From assembly GCF_017591425.1 (NCBI RefSeq), contig NW_024465887.1, positions 62,001-126,000 of the forward strand: a stretch of DNA of 64,000 bases. The letters run 5' to 3'. This document shows positions 47,235 to 59,289 of the stretch, in pieces (position 1 is the stretch's first letter; each line of letters begins with the position of its first letter). Source of the stretch: Ochotona curzoniae (Eukaryota; Chordata; Mammalia; Lagomorpha; Ochotonidae). The notes under the pieces are model-generated. The model worked only from the letters and a program-made list of their open reading frames with translations, had not been told where the DNA came from and ran no database searches. A program made the translations under genes and the position numbers.

Positions 47235-48094
47235 ATAATGGGATATAGCAATAAAAGTGAAAAATACAACCACATACAGATAATATCACAAATGCAATTT
47301 TGCATAAGGTCAATGAATATATAACATTTTTCATTCTATGCTATTGAAAATCAAGATAATAGTTACCATGTTCCTTTTTTTTTTTTTTTAATGAATTCTT
47401 TTCATTGGAAAGGCAGACTTACCAAAAGGAGGAGACACGGAATAAAATTCCATCCACTGGTTCACTTCTCAAATGGCCGCAACAGCCACAGCTGAACCAA
47501 TCTGAAGCCAGGAACCAGGAGCTTCTTCCAAGTCTCCAGCATGATGCAGGGTCCCAAACACTTGGACCTCCTGCGCAGCTTTCCCAGGAAACATTCAGGG
47601 AGTTGGATGGGAAGCACGGCAGCTGGGGCATGAACTGGCGCCCAAGTGGGATGCCGGAGCTTGGAAGTGGAAGATTAGCAGGTTGAGCCATTGCTCCAGC
47701 CCCTATCATTTTCCTTTAGATATTTCTTTCAATTATGAAAGTTTTCTCGAAGGGCCCGGTGCAATAGCCTAGTGGCTAAATCCTTGCCTTGCATGCTCAA
47801 GGATCCCATATGGGCACTGCTCGGTATCCCGGCAGCCCCGCTTCCCATCCAGCTCCCTGCTTGCGGCCTGGGAAAGCAGTCAAGGACAGCCAAAGCCTTG
47901 GGACCTGCACCCGCGTGGGAGACGCAGTTCCACGTGATCCAGCAGCTGGAGGATCTCTGTCTCTCCTCTTTATAAATCTGCCTTTCCAATAAAAATAAAT
48001 ACATTTTTAAAAGTTTCTTAAAGTTTCTTCTAAACATTCTTGAAAATATTTGTTACTAAAAACATTTTTTAAAGTTTTTTTTTAAATTTTTGTT

Positions 48095-48803
48095 TGAAAG
48101 GAGAAACATAAGGAGACCCTCAGTCTGCTGGTTCACTCCCCAAATGGCAGCAGCCAGAACTTAGTTGATCTGGAACCAGGAGCCAGGAGCCTCCAATGGG
48201 TCTCCCACGCAGGTGCAGGGTCCCAAGGCTTTGGGCCGTCCTCGACTGCTTTCCCAGGCCACAAGCAGGGAGCTGGATGGGAAGTGGAGTTGCCGGGATT
48301 CAAATGAACAGGTGCCCATGTAGGAAGCTGGCGCCACAGGCAGAGTCTTAGCCTACTAAGCCATGATGTTGGATCACATGATCTCCTGTTATACTCAAGA
48401 ACGGAGGGAGGGGTCACTATGGTGACACAGTGTTACACTGGGGCCTGTGACGCAGACATTCCACAGAGGGTCTGTGTCCTGCTGCCTCCACTTTGTTTTC
48501 TTTCTTTTTTAAGATTTATTTTTATTGTAAAGTCAGATATACAGAGAGGAAGATCTTCCGCCCGTTGATTCACTCCCCAAACAGCTGCAACAGCTGGAGC
48601 TGAGCCAATCCGAAGCCAGGAGCCTCTTCCGGGTCTCCCATGCGGGTGCAGGGCCCCAAGGCTTTGGGCTGTCCTCCACTGCTTTCCCAGACCACAGGCA
48701 GGGACCTGGATGGGAAGCAGGGCTGCTGGGATTAGAACCGGCACCCATATGGGATCCCGGTTCATGTGAGACAGAGACTTTAGCTGCTAGGCTACGGCGC
48801 TGG
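48095..48803 (-). mobile_element. Two tandem C-type SINEs with spacer (C)
   Basis: On the minus strand, SINE I spans 48803-48511, a spacer of about 120 bp follows, and SINE II spans 48385-48095. Both are complete. Copy B has a single hybrid of the two. Confidence 0.85.
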
Positions 48804-51009
48804 ACCCTGCCGCCCTGCTTCCCATCCAGCTCCCTGCCTGTGGTCTGGGAAAGCAGTGTACGATGGCTCAGGTGTCTGGAACGCTGCTCCCTATGCGGGA
48901 GACCCAGAGGAGGCTCCTGACACCTGGCTGCGGCCATCCGAGGTGTAAGCCAGGGAAGGGCTCTAGAACTCTTTCAAATAAGTACAGAAATTTAATAAGA
49001 GAAGCAGCAGAGGGAGCAGGAAAACATGGAACAAACTTAGTTTATAGCAACTTTTTTTTTTTTAAAAAAAGGTATGCCACTGTTTGAGATTTTCACTTAC
49101 TTTTGCTAGTTTTCTAGCTTTAGCTATCCTGGTCTCTATGAAATAGTAATTCATTATGTATGCTAACAATGCAAAGTACATGGTAAAATGCACCCAAATG
49201 GACAATTTGCTTAATAGCCGCGTGGAGAACGTACAAAAATGCAAGTATAGAACAATCCTTCTCCTCTGGTCTCTTCGTGGCTTTCAGTCCCATTTCCCAA
49301 GCCCGCCCCGAGGCAGCGCCTTCGTCCTGGCATCATCAGCTTTGGCCTCACGTCACTCATCTCACTGCTTTTCCTCCGTCGGTCGCTTTCTGGAAACATC
49401 TGTTCACGTCCTCCCTGGTAGCCACGGAGCTGTGCTCTCGGCAGCTCTAAGTTTCTTATCTGTGCTCACACACGTCAAGCGTGCGTAACAGCAATTTGGT
49501 GAAAAGCTGATAGATTCAGTGACGATCCCACGAGGTGAGTTGGAAACCCCTGTTGCCTGGTGGCACCGGCCGTGCCGTGCTGCGCTGCGTTGCCCGTGTG
49601 CCTGCGGCAGATGCTAACACGGCTACCGGCGACCGAGTTACAGCCAGTGACTGCCCCTGGCTCTTGCCTGTATTAAACCAAAACAGAAAAGGCAGCGCGC
49701 GGTGCTGTCCCTGCAGCCGCTTCAGACGTCCTGTGCAGCTCTGCCCGATGGCGCCGAGAGGCCCAGAGACAGACCCGTACCATCCAGCTTAAGTAAACCT
49801 ACATTTTCCCCAAAAGGGAATTCTAATGACTTATGACATTGTAAGAATGCGTGCCTCTGTTGACGCGTCTGTATCAAGTCCTTCATCCAATAAACATTTT
49901 ACAAGTATGTCCGTCTAGCTGGTAGTTGTAAATAGCGTGTCTGCTCGCAAATTTCCTCTTTGTTTTTTGACCAGTTTCACAGCCGTGTTTGCAGCTGTAA
50001 TTCTGTGCGGATCTATCCTGACAATGGCCAAGCTTCTAGATCCACCGTTTCCTCAGAAGTTGAAAATTTTGGATCACTGTTTCTTCAAGTATTGTTTTTT
50101 TCTTCCTGTTCTACTTTTCCTTTTATCACTTGGGATCTCCAATTACACAAAGGACACGGCGGCTGTTTTCATTTCGTTCTTCCATCTTTTCTGGTCTGAA
50201 TTTCATGTTTAACGTCTGAATGATAGACTTATTTGAAAGGCAGTTACCAAGAGGGAGAGGGAGAGAGCCTCCACGTGCGGGCTCACTCCCAATCGGTTGC
50301 ATTAGCCAGGGCTGAGCCTTGCCAAAGCCAGGATCTGGGGTTCATGCTGCTTTCCCACGGGGTGGCAGCGGCCCAAGCACTCAGGCCCTCTCCCACTGCC
50401 TTCCGTGTGAATTTGCAGGCCACTGGGTGCAAAGTGGGGCAGCAGGGGTTCAAGTCAGCTCGCATGAGCTTCTAGCACTACAAGGAGGAAATAATTTGCA
50501 TACATGGTTTTGGCAAACAGAAGATCTGCACACACCTATTCCCTTAATCCTAATTATAAACCAGCTAGGTAAAGATCGGGTTACAGAGGACAGGAGTGTG
50601 GCGTAACAGATTAAGCAGCTACCTCCGAGGGAGGCATCCCACGTGGGTACCAGCTCTAACACACTTGTTGCTGAGCCCAAGTACAAAGCAGGTGACGTTA
50701 GTCAGGCGGGAGGTGCAGCTGCAGTCCCAGGCTCCTGCGGCCGCCGGGGGAGCGACGGAGATGAAGGGTCTCCACTGCCCTTTCCTCTCTCCCCGACTCT
50801 GCCCTTCAAATAAAATTAGTACATCTTCTTTTTGTTTTTTTAAAGTCAGTTGCACAGTCTAGCAGACACTATTAAATATGAGAAACTGAATAATCAGCCT
50901 ATGACATCATGTGCAGAAAAACACATGAGAATGACAGCGTCTTTGCTAGGATCTTCACTGCTCCAAAGTAGAAACATAGGCTACTTGGAAAGAAACTGGT
51001 TTTTGTCAT

Positions 51010-51320
51010 TTTTGTTTTTTAAGATTTTTAAAATTTTTATTGGAAAGGCAGAACAGAGAACTTCGGTCCACTGGTTTCACTCCCTAAGTGACCACAATGG
51101 CCAGAGCTGCACCAATCCAAAGCCAGGAGCCAGGAGCTTCTTCCGGGTCTCCCACACGGGTGCAGGGTCCCAAGGCTTTGGGCCATCCTCGACTGCTTTC
51201 CCAGGCCACAAGCAGGGAGCTGGATGGGAAGTGGAGCTGCCGGGATTAGAACCAGCTCCCGTATGGGATCCCAGCACATGCAAAGCGAGGATTTAGCTAC
51301 TGAGCCACAGCATCAGGCCC
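51010..51320 (-). mobile_element. C-type SINE (C)
   Basis: Inverted counterpart of 29526-29840, in the same position relative to the KIF20B 3' UTR. Confidence 0.92.
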
Positions 51321-51528
51321 AAGAATCTGTTTTTGAAAAGGTTTAAAAAGCAGACAAACTGTTAACTTACTTTCTTTATTGCATTAAAATAACACTATAT
51401 ATAAAACAGTAATCTCTATACAGAGGTATTTAATGAACCATAATATACAGAGTTATCTTTATAGAGTAGGGCTGAACGTTACAATGATTATAACATAAAG
51501 TTACATTGTAATGTCCTCCATGAACCAT

Positions 51529-51606
51529 TCATTTCTCCATTTTTGCTCGAAGTCTTCGCTTTAGAATCTGGTGGTCACTCTCCTTCAATCCTTGGTCCAT
51601 TAAAAT
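51529..51606 (-). pseudogene. KIF20B: KIF20B terminal exon, minus copy
   Basis: It has 25 codons plus a stop after a TTTCAG acceptor. It ends in DHQILKRRLRAKMEK, a basic C-terminus differing from the plus-strand copy at two codons (Leu for Arg and Ala for Thr). The 3' UTR follows to the AATAAA at 51380-51375. Confidence 0.88.
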
Positions 51607-51768
51607 CTGAAATCAGTAATTTCACAGTCTCAGCAAACGTAAGTGAAAAACAAAAAAAAGCTAGTTTGAAACAGATCATAAGCTCATCCACTTAATTAAT
51701 AACATAAACAAGCATTTTTTTGTCCTCAGACACCAGAGGCAAACCATTTCCTATAAAAATGCATGCCT

Positions 51769-52097
51769 GGGCCCGGCGCGGTGGCGCAAGTGGTTAAGTC
51801 CTCGCCTTGCACGCCCGGGATCCCATATGGGCGCCGGTTCTAATCCCGGCAGCCCCGCTTCCCTTCCAGCTCCCTGCCTGTGGCCTGGGAAGGCAGTTGA
51901 GGATGGCCCAAAGCTTTGGGACCCTGCACCCGCGTGGGAGACCCGGAAGAGGCTCCTGGCTTCGGATCGGCATAGTATCGACCCGTTGCGGCTCACTTGG
52001 GGAGTGAATCATCGGATGGAAGATCTTCCTCTCTGTATCTCCTCTCTGTATATCCGCCTTTCCAATAAAAAAAATAATAAAAATAAATCTTTAAAAA
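51769..52097 (+). mobile_element. Young C-type SINE private to the minus KIF20B copy
   Basis: Flanked by AAAAATGCATGCCT (51755-51768 and 52098-52111). The plus copy has the empty site 'ttaggcatgcatttttata' at about 29072. It inserted after the two KIF20B fragments separated. Confidence 0.95.
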
Positions 52098-52252
52098 AAA
52101 AATGCATGCCTAAAAAAGTAATCGATTTAGTAATATATCTAGCTGCACAATTCTAAAATTAAAAAATAACCTACAATCTGTATTAAATTCCAGACATGGA
52201 TAGTTTGAAACAATTACCAGAAAGTTGGAGGCAATTGCCTCAAATCATTTTT

Positions 52253-52578
52253 TTTTAAGATTTATTTTTATTATTTTTTATTTGAAAGGCAGATATACAG
52301 AGAGGAGAGACAGAGAGGAAGATCTTCCGTCCGATGATTCACTCCCCAAGTGAGCGCAACGGGGTCGATACTATGCCGGTCCAAAGCCAGGAGCCTCTTC
52401 CGGGTCTCCCACGTGGGTGCAGGGTCCCAAAGCCTTGGGCCGTCCTCGATTGCTTTCCCAGGCCACAGGCAGGGAGCTGGAAGGGAAGCGGGGCTGGCGG
52501 GATAGAACCGGCGCCCATATGGGATCCCGGGCGTGCAAGGCGAGGACCTTAACCACTGCGCCACCGCACCAGGCCCGT
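52253..52578 (-). mobile_element. C-type SINE upstream of terminal exon (minus copy)
   Basis: Inverted counterpart of 28609-28931 with the same flanking duplication. Confidence 0.95.
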
Positions 52579-53404
52579 CTCAAATCATTTTTAAGAAATG
52601 GATCTTCCACCGTGGCAATGAGTATGTAACTTACAAAGTTCAGTATTCTGCCACTAAGAAATAACTCTCAGCCAAGAACTGAAATTACATACTAATCGCA
52701 CAGACGGTAACTAGCAGGACAGCCCCAATGTCCTAAGTGACTCTAACTCTGTGTCTTCAAGCATCAATCTAACATCTGACAGTTCCTGCAGAAAAAAAAC
52801 AAACAAAAAGTCTCTCTTGGCTCTTCTTGACCACTTCCTTTTGAATATTTTTTATTCTTTAATTACTTTTCTGCCTTTACTTTCATCCACTAAGCAAACA
52901 AGAGAATTACAGAAAAGTTTGAGCATTCCTTCTAATGACAGAAGGTCCTGAGTGAAGAGGAGGAGCCATACAGGAGGGCGACAACCATCTCCCTTGCAGA
53001 ACCTGGAGGGCTCTCGGCCAGGGCGCGAGGACACAGCCACATGTCAGCTGCATCTTCTTACCAGGCGCATCTGGGCCCACATTTATACAAGGTTCATGAT
53101 AAAGATAAAAAAAAATTAATGGTAGATGCAAAAAAATTACAAAATAGCAACAACTTTACTAATGAAAATATATTCCTATGATAAACTGTCAAATACAAAA
53201 AGCCTGACACTTGTTTACACTGATGAGGTGTCTATGTGTCATTATGATAAAGGTGCATCGCCAGCACTGGCTGTCTTAAGAAATATGGTCTACACAGTAG
53301 AGATTCAAATCATCAGTACCACTAACATTAGGAATTCTTGAGAAAACAAAACAAAACAAAAAAACAGGAAGTTTATACTGATGAAGAGTGAAACGCCAGC
53401 TCAC

Positions 53405-53547
53405 CACTTGGCCAGATATATCCAGAGGCGAGGAGATTTCATTTGTGTATAATTTCCGTTTGGCTCATTTGGGTCGCGACACATTTTCCTTACTTGCCTC
53501 TACATTTGAGAGGTTTGAAGAGCTCATTGTTTCAATGATCTTCTTTG
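53405..53547 (-). pseudogene. KIF20B: KIF20B penultimate exon with premature stop
   Basis: The exon is 143 bp between a TTTATAG acceptor and a GTGAGC donor on the minus strand. It reads AKKIIETMSSSNLSNVEASK, then ENVSRPK, then TGA (53467-53465), then AKRKLYTNEISSPLDISGQV. The stop replaces a CGA arginine by one C-to-T change at a CpG. The remaining residues still match the family, so the lesion looks recent. Confidence 0.88.
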
Positions 53548-53771
53548 CTATAAAATAAAAATATTAATTTCTGAATTAAATTATTTTGTTATTGCAAAGC
53601 TTGAAGTCCTTAATAAAGAAACAACAGATACAAATTCAAAGAAAAATACTATAATATGAACTGGTATTGGGACATAAACAGAGAATTCACAAACAGGAAA
53701 AATTAAATGCCTAAAAAATGCATGGAACAATAGCAAAGGAAACAAAAAGATAAACGATATACATATATAAA

Positions 53772-53990
53772 TTTAAAGATTTGTCTATTTATTTGAAAGG
53801 GTTACAAACACAGGGAGAGACAGATCTTCCATCTGGTGGTTCACTCCTCAAATGGTTGCAGTGACGAGGGCTGGGCCAGGCCAAAGCCAGGAGTCAGGGG
53901 CTTTGTCCAGTCTGCATGTGCACGGCAGCAGTCTACACACTGGCCATTACTGGGAGCTGGATTCAAACTGGAGTAGTTAGACATGAACCA
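53772..53990 (-). mobile_element. Old C-type SINE in KIF20B intron
   Basis: Diverged antisense SINE ('atttatttgaaagggttac', 'caaagccaggag', 'gggagctggattcaaa'). Confidence 0.65.
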
Positions 53991-54237
53991 GAACATACAT
54001 GGAAGCACGTCAGGGGGCAGATTAACCTCATGTACAAACCTGGCCCAACAAAATACAACTTATCTAATGTTTCATCATCTTAAAACGACATGATAATTTG
54101 TAACACAATCATCTTTAATCCGTTTGTCACTTGAAAGAGGTTTCTGCAACAGTAAACTCATAACCAGTCAACTATGCACAATTTAAAATAGTAAGGTACT
54201 AGATGTACCTATTCATGTGTGAAGATGTCCAGTGAAC

Positions 54238-54512
54238 ATCGGGGATGGTGTGATGGCTTAGTTGCCCAATCCTCTGCCTGCAAGTGCCAGCACCCTACAT
54301 GGGCACCAGTTCATGTCCTGGTTGCTCTCTGCTGAAGGCCTGGGAGAGCAGTGGAGAGGGCTCCGGTCGTTAGGCCCTTGTACCCACCCGGGAGACCTGG
54401 AACAGCTCAGCTGCTGCCATTGTGGCCTCTAGGGAATGAATCAGCCCGGCAGATCCGTCTCTCCCTCTTGCTGTAACTCTGCCTTTCAAATAAAACAAAT
54501 CCTTAAGAAAAA
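54238..54512 (+). mobile_element. Old C-type SINE in KIF20B intron
   Basis: Diverged sense SINE starting 'cggggatggtgtgatggct' and ending 'ttcaaataaaacaaatcc'. Confidence 0.7.
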
Positions 54513-55505
54513 AGAGAAGGGTTTGCTACGAATACAGTACGTTTTGTAAAACTGTATTGAATCTGTCAGGCATACTCTGATAGTTTTGACGCTCCGTATC
54601 TAAAAGTTCATGCCTGTGGTCCTGCTGAACTATGATCATTTTGCTGTTGGTTCAGCCATTTAGTGGGGCTGAGTCTCTGGCTATAATTGAACATGAGAAT
54701 GTGTTATCTCACAAAAAATTTTTAATTAAGAAAGGACAGCCAAGAGGCCTCACAAATCTGAATCCCCCAAACTGTGGATGAACACGAAGCTGACTTGTAG
54801 GAACACATCAGGGTGTTTTCAATCTTCACCGGAAAGAGTGACACTGACTAGCTCAAAACAGGTTCCAGATGACACCATATTCCTTCTAATGATGACATAT
54901 TTTTGGAACTTTAGACTTTCACAAGCAAATCTTTCCATGGTCCTTTCACCTTAGGTTCTAATGGTCAGAGTGATTTTTGTAAACAATCGTACAAAGAAAA
55001 TGATTATTCAAAGTTAAAGGGCACCTAAGCAAGACGTTTGAGAAGCTCTGGGTCGTTTTTCATAGCAAATATTAATCACACAATCCGTTTCACTGAGTTA
55101 ATGTCTCCCACTGCCAGGCCCTTTCCCTACCCTGCCCATTCTCCCCACCCCTGGTGTCCAGTTCATACTAGTGCTCCACTCATCTAATCCCCAAAACACC
55201 TCATCGTCCACGCTCCCCCGCGAAGGGCTTTCCACCTGCCACGAGCAGGACACCTACTGCTGCCTCAAACTGCATCCACACTCCTGTCCTTTACTGGGTC
55301 TCCGCAGGTGGTAAAAGCCTTTCTCCTGCACTGTCAGCAAACACCTGGCTATTTCATCATTTCAACTACTTCTTCTCATTGTACACAATGCAGGACCAGG
55401 CCTGTTTAAAGTGCGATATCCGCTAAGCAGCTGTTGAGGCTATGTGCTCATGAGAGATCAGAATGTACTCTACATCTCATGGAAAGATCACCATGCATTA
55501 CAAAC

Positions 55506-55656
55506 CTTTTGACTGAAGAATTGTTGGAGAACGCTGTAAGAAGTCTCCAAATTTCTGAAATGTTCCTTCTTTTTTCTTAGTGGTCAAGTTTACATCTATC
55601 GTGGGTGCCTGACTCCGTAAAGAGTATGTTTTCTTAGATGATGGACGTATGGAAAC
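55506..55656 (-). pseudogene. KIF20B: KIF20B tail exon (third from the end)
   Basis: The exon is 151 bp, preceded by ATTAG and followed by GTTTGT on the minus strand. It reads VSIRPSSKKTYSLRSQAPTI and ends in the FGDFLQRSPTILQSK block of KIF20B. It leaves one base (G) that completes an alanine codon with the next exon, as expected. It is open. Confidence 0.88.
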
Positions 55657-56003
55657 CTAATAAACGAAGAGTTTTTGTTACTGTTGAGGAGGAATGCCAG
55701 AGGAAACAAGTGATGACTGCAGGTGAATTAAAGAGGCCACAGATAGGTTATGAATTCTCGTGTAGAAACGCAAGAGGAGCCTCACCGGGCACGTATGACA
55801 TCAGCAGTGCCCGTATTGATCAAATGCTTTAGGTTCCTTCCCAAGCAGAGACAGCCCCCAGGAGAGGGAAGATAACTGAGTTATACCGGGCACACCTGGC
55901 ATTCTAGATAAGTACTGATCAGAATTTGCTATCTTTATTTCTCTCCTGGTTTAAATATACATAAGTTAAAGTTACAGAAATGTTCTTGACAATGAAGACA
56001 AAC

Positions 56004-56105
56004 CTTCTGTTCTTTTTTGATGGAAGAATTTCTATGCTCTGAAACAGGGAAGTCCAAATTACTTCTGGGAGTAGCATTCTTCTTATTCTCACATTTCACA
56101 AAGTC
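56004..56105 (-). pseudogene. KIF20B: KIF20B tail exon (fourth from the end)
   Basis: The exon is 102 bp, 34 codons in phase 0, with TTTGTAG before it and GTTTGT after it on the minus strand. It encodes DFVKCENKKNATPRSNLDFP and then a lysine-rich end, closely matching the mammalian KIF20B tail upstream of the TYSLRSQ block. It is open. Confidence 0.85.
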
Positions 56106-56993
56106 CTACAAATAATGAATGAGACCAAGGGTTAACTTCCTGACAAAGTGCTGCTTCTCTAGACTCAGAAAAGGAAATCCATAAAATACTACACATGTAT
56201 TGCCATTTAAAATAGTGGTTTGTAATTGAGGGTGATTTTGACCTCAGGTGACACGAGGAATGTCTGGAAATATTTTGATTTGCCTGGAACAGCAAGCTGT
56301 TCTTGGCCACCACTGGGCAGAGGCTAAGGTTACCCATGCAATGAGCACCCCCGCCCCCTAGGTATCCATGCCAAAGTGTCAATTGTGTTGAAGCTTAGCA
56401 GTCCCGTGAGAAGATGGGAATTTTTCACATACATCATAAATAGTACCTGAGAAGTATAAAAGGCATAACGTGTTTTATTTCAGATTCATCTTTCAAATAC
56501 TACATAGCAATACACCTAAAATTCCCAAATTTTCTAGCATCTATGTCCAGGATCTCTTATTTACATTTGACTATCAAAAGCAAAACTCAAAACTCCAGTG
56601 GATATACAGGCACATGTGCAAATCAGGAAATACTATAATCTTTCTTCTGTACCACCTAGGCATGACATCTTACTCAGTTATTTTCTCACATATCCTCAAC
56701 AAAGCAAGCTCTTTTATATGCAGAGTGAAAGGTAACCTATTTGAATATTTCCATTATTTTGAAAAGGAGCAAACTGAGCAGCATGAAGCTGATATGACTT
56801 GTCAGTGCAAGAGTCTCTGGAAAAATGACGTTTGTGTCTGCACTATGTCCAATTTATGTAATGTAGCAAGCAGGGCAGAATTGTGGGAAAACGAGTAAAG
56901 TTATCTTTTGTGCTGTTGCTTGCCAACCAAAGAAATTCTTGTCACTTCTCAGGAAAATTCCAGGAATGAATTTAAAAAAAATAACATGTGGCA

Positions 56994-57228
56994 CGAGGTC
57001 GGGGTGGGCCCCTCGGACCTCCCTCCTCCGCCAAGTGCGTGGTCCCAGCACCCCGGCCGTGCGGAGGTGCACCCAGCCTCCCCCGAAGTGTGCTGCCCCC
57101 GGCCGCCCTCGAGCCCCGGCCAGGCCCCCCCCCCCCACCGCCCTGGGCACCGACTGCCCTGGAGCACCGGCCAGGACCCACCTGCTCTGGAGCACCGGCC
57201 AGGCCCCCAGACCCTGGAGCACAGGGGT
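56994..57228. other. Isolated fragment of the GC-rich block
   Basis: Matches 19252-19395 (starting 'gcacgaggtcggggtgggc') in the plus direction plus extra minisatellite units. It is sandwiched between the KIF20B-side inverted repeat and the inverted duplicon, which marks a double junction. Confidence 0.85.
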
Positions 57229-57540
57229 AATCTCACTTCCTCCTTTGCGATGTGGATCCTTTGGTTTGTTTCTCTTGCCTAATGCTTCTGGCTGAAACTT
57301 CCAGAACTGTATTGATTAACACTGGTGACTGCGACCATCCTTGTCTGGTTGCAAATCTTAGTGGAAATGATTTCCAGTGTTTCCCATTCAGTGTGATGCT
57401 GGTGGTGGGTTTGTCATATCCTGCCTTCAGTATGCTAATGAGTGTCCCCCTGCACCCACTTGGCTTAAGGCTTTTGTCATGAAGATACTGCATTTCATCA
57501 AGTACTTTCTGCGTCCTTTGAGATAATCATGTAGTTTTTA
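57229..57540 (-). mobile_element. LINE-1 RT remnant, copy C, truncated at junction
   Basis: Inverted counterpart of 10840-11149. It is cut at the junction with the GC-rich minisatellite. Confidence 0.85.
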
Positions 57541-59289
57541 TTCTTCTTTTTTGCTTAGTGCTTTTAACTTTCAGCCATTCAGTTATCACCTTTATAATTC
57601 TTACCCAAACTGCTTTTTAAAATTAATTGATTTGGAAAAGAAACTACTGTAAATGAAAAATAAGAGTCACTTGCCATAAATGGAAAGTAGCAATGGAAAT
57701 AAGTAGAATGATGTAATGTTATTAAAAAAATAGAGAAAATATGAGAAAAAGACATAATAATACATTTAACTGATGTATACGAATACATGCCTGAGATGCT
57801 AGATGAATGAAGCCACTGTTAATCAAAGCATGATAGAAGCAATTTTCTTGCTTATTTTGGATAATTGTGAAGATTCGTCAATGGCAAAATTCATTTTTTG
57901 GGTGGAGAATAATAATGGGTCTTGAGTTCTCTGTATTGACAGTCAAACTGGCTCAGAGTTAAACACTTTGTGAGAAGGGATTGGATGGTAACAACAGTTT
58001 TCTCTTGTTTTTGTCAGTCTATTCCTTACCATAATAATTTTCCATGTTCATGGAAAATTTCCAGACACAGACCAGAAATGTAGAAAGAATAATGTGAAAA
58101 ATGTACACACACATATATCTCACCACCTAGCCAACATGGCTCTCCAGAAAGCAGAACCAATGGGAGAGACACAGGAAGATGCATTACAGGAACTTGTTTA
58201 TGTGAGTATGGAGGCTAAGAGGCTCTGTGACATGCTGTGTGCAGGTGCAGAACCAGGATTCCTGATAGTGCAGTTAGGCTAAGTCTAATGATGTGAGAAT
58301 GAGCATCTGATGTTGTAATTCTTACTCTGGAGCCAGATGCCTCAAAACCAGACATGGACAGGGTGCAGAGTACTTGTCTAAGGGCTGAAGTGGGATGGCC
58401 TGAGAATCAGGTGCCCCAGGGCAGGAGAAAATGAATGTTCCATCTCAAAAAGGCAGAGCAGCACCTGATTCTTCTTTTTTTTAATTATTTTTTTAAATTT
58501 TATTTTGACAATCTTTACATAGTTAATTTGGATAAAAAGGTTCAAGGGCTACAGGAAAGTGGGTCACATTATTAATTCCATATTGTTTCCTTCATGTATC
58601 TGAGGTAAAGGGGGATATTAAGGGAGAAGCCCCACCCAGTTTCCCACCCACACCAAGTCCCGTATGTAGGGCATGCTCTGAGATACTCGTTCACGTGGTT
58701 TCAATAGTTTACCAGTTATGAATTGCTGCCAGTCTCGCCACTCCAAACATGATGAGGTTGCTGAAGAATCCACTGATTGACATAGTCCATCATAGAGTCT
58801 CCATTTGCCCCGTATTTTGCTGCCAACATATAGCTGAAGTGGTTGATTGACTTGTTCCATCTTCTGTCCTTTCATGGTTAGGGGTTCTGAGTCCGGCAGT
58901 TCCATTGGGGAGATCCCCAAAGAAACCTTGTCTGAGGTGTTCCCAGACCAGATTCTTTAAAAAAAAAAAAAGATTTATTTTTATTGAAAAGGCGGATATA
59001 CAGAAGGAGAGACAGAGAGGAAGATTTTCCGTCTGATGATTCACTCCCCAGGCGACCACAACGGCTGGAGCTGAGCCAGTCCGAAGCCAGGAGCCTCTTC
59101 CAGGTCTGCCACGCAGGTGCAGGGTCCCAAAGCTTTGGGCCGTCCTCCACTGCTTTCCCGGGCCACAGGCAGGGAGCTGGATGGGAAGTGGAGCAGTCAG
59201 GACACAAATCAGTGCCTATATGGGATCCCAGCACATGTAAGCTGGGGGTTTAGCTTCTGAGCCACCACACCAGCCCCATCATAGTCTTT

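Larger units (their letters stand above)
47235..51330 (-). repeat. Segmental duplicon, inverted copy C, proximal piece
   Basis: The reverse complement matches 29536-33161. Similarity ends at 47235, inside 'ggatatagcaataaaag', whose counterpart ends at 33161. At its high-coordinate end it joins the KIF20B 3' UTR on the minus strand, the same order as on the plus strand at 29500-29536. It contains two SINEs where copy B has one chimera (32034-32328), so this copy keeps the more complete arrangement. Confidence 0.9.
51361..56105 (-). pseudogene. KIF20B: KIF20B 3' end, four terminal exons, nonsense mutation
   Basis: Four exons read on the minus strand with consensus splice sites and matching phases: 56105-56004, 55656-55506, 53547-53405 and 51606-51529 (stop at 51531-51529). 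They encode the C-terminal tail of KIF20B, for example KKTYSLRSQAPTIDVNLTTK, KKIIETMSSSNLSNVEASKE and the basic end KRRLRAKMEK. The penultimate exon carries an in-frame TGA at 53467-53465 where the family has arginine (CGA), which would remove about 45 residues. No further upstream exon is visible before similarity breaks at 56993. The 3' UTR ends with AATAAA at 51380-51375. It is either a truncated duplicate or a damaged end of the gene. Introns hold SINEs at 51769-52097, 52253-52578, 53772-53990 and 54238-54512; I see nothing else in them. Confidence 0.85.
46949..56993. repeat. Short inverted repeat pair flanking the rearranged KIF20B region
   Basis: Bases 46949-47132 are the inverse of 56801-56993, nearly identical with small indels. 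The shared block includes 'ccaaccaaagaaattcttg' on one strand. One copy sits at the right edge of duplicon B and the other at the far upstream edge of the minus-strand KIF20B fragment. Each abuts a rearrangement junction: 47132-47235 on one side and 56993/56994 on the other. Confidence 0.85.
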
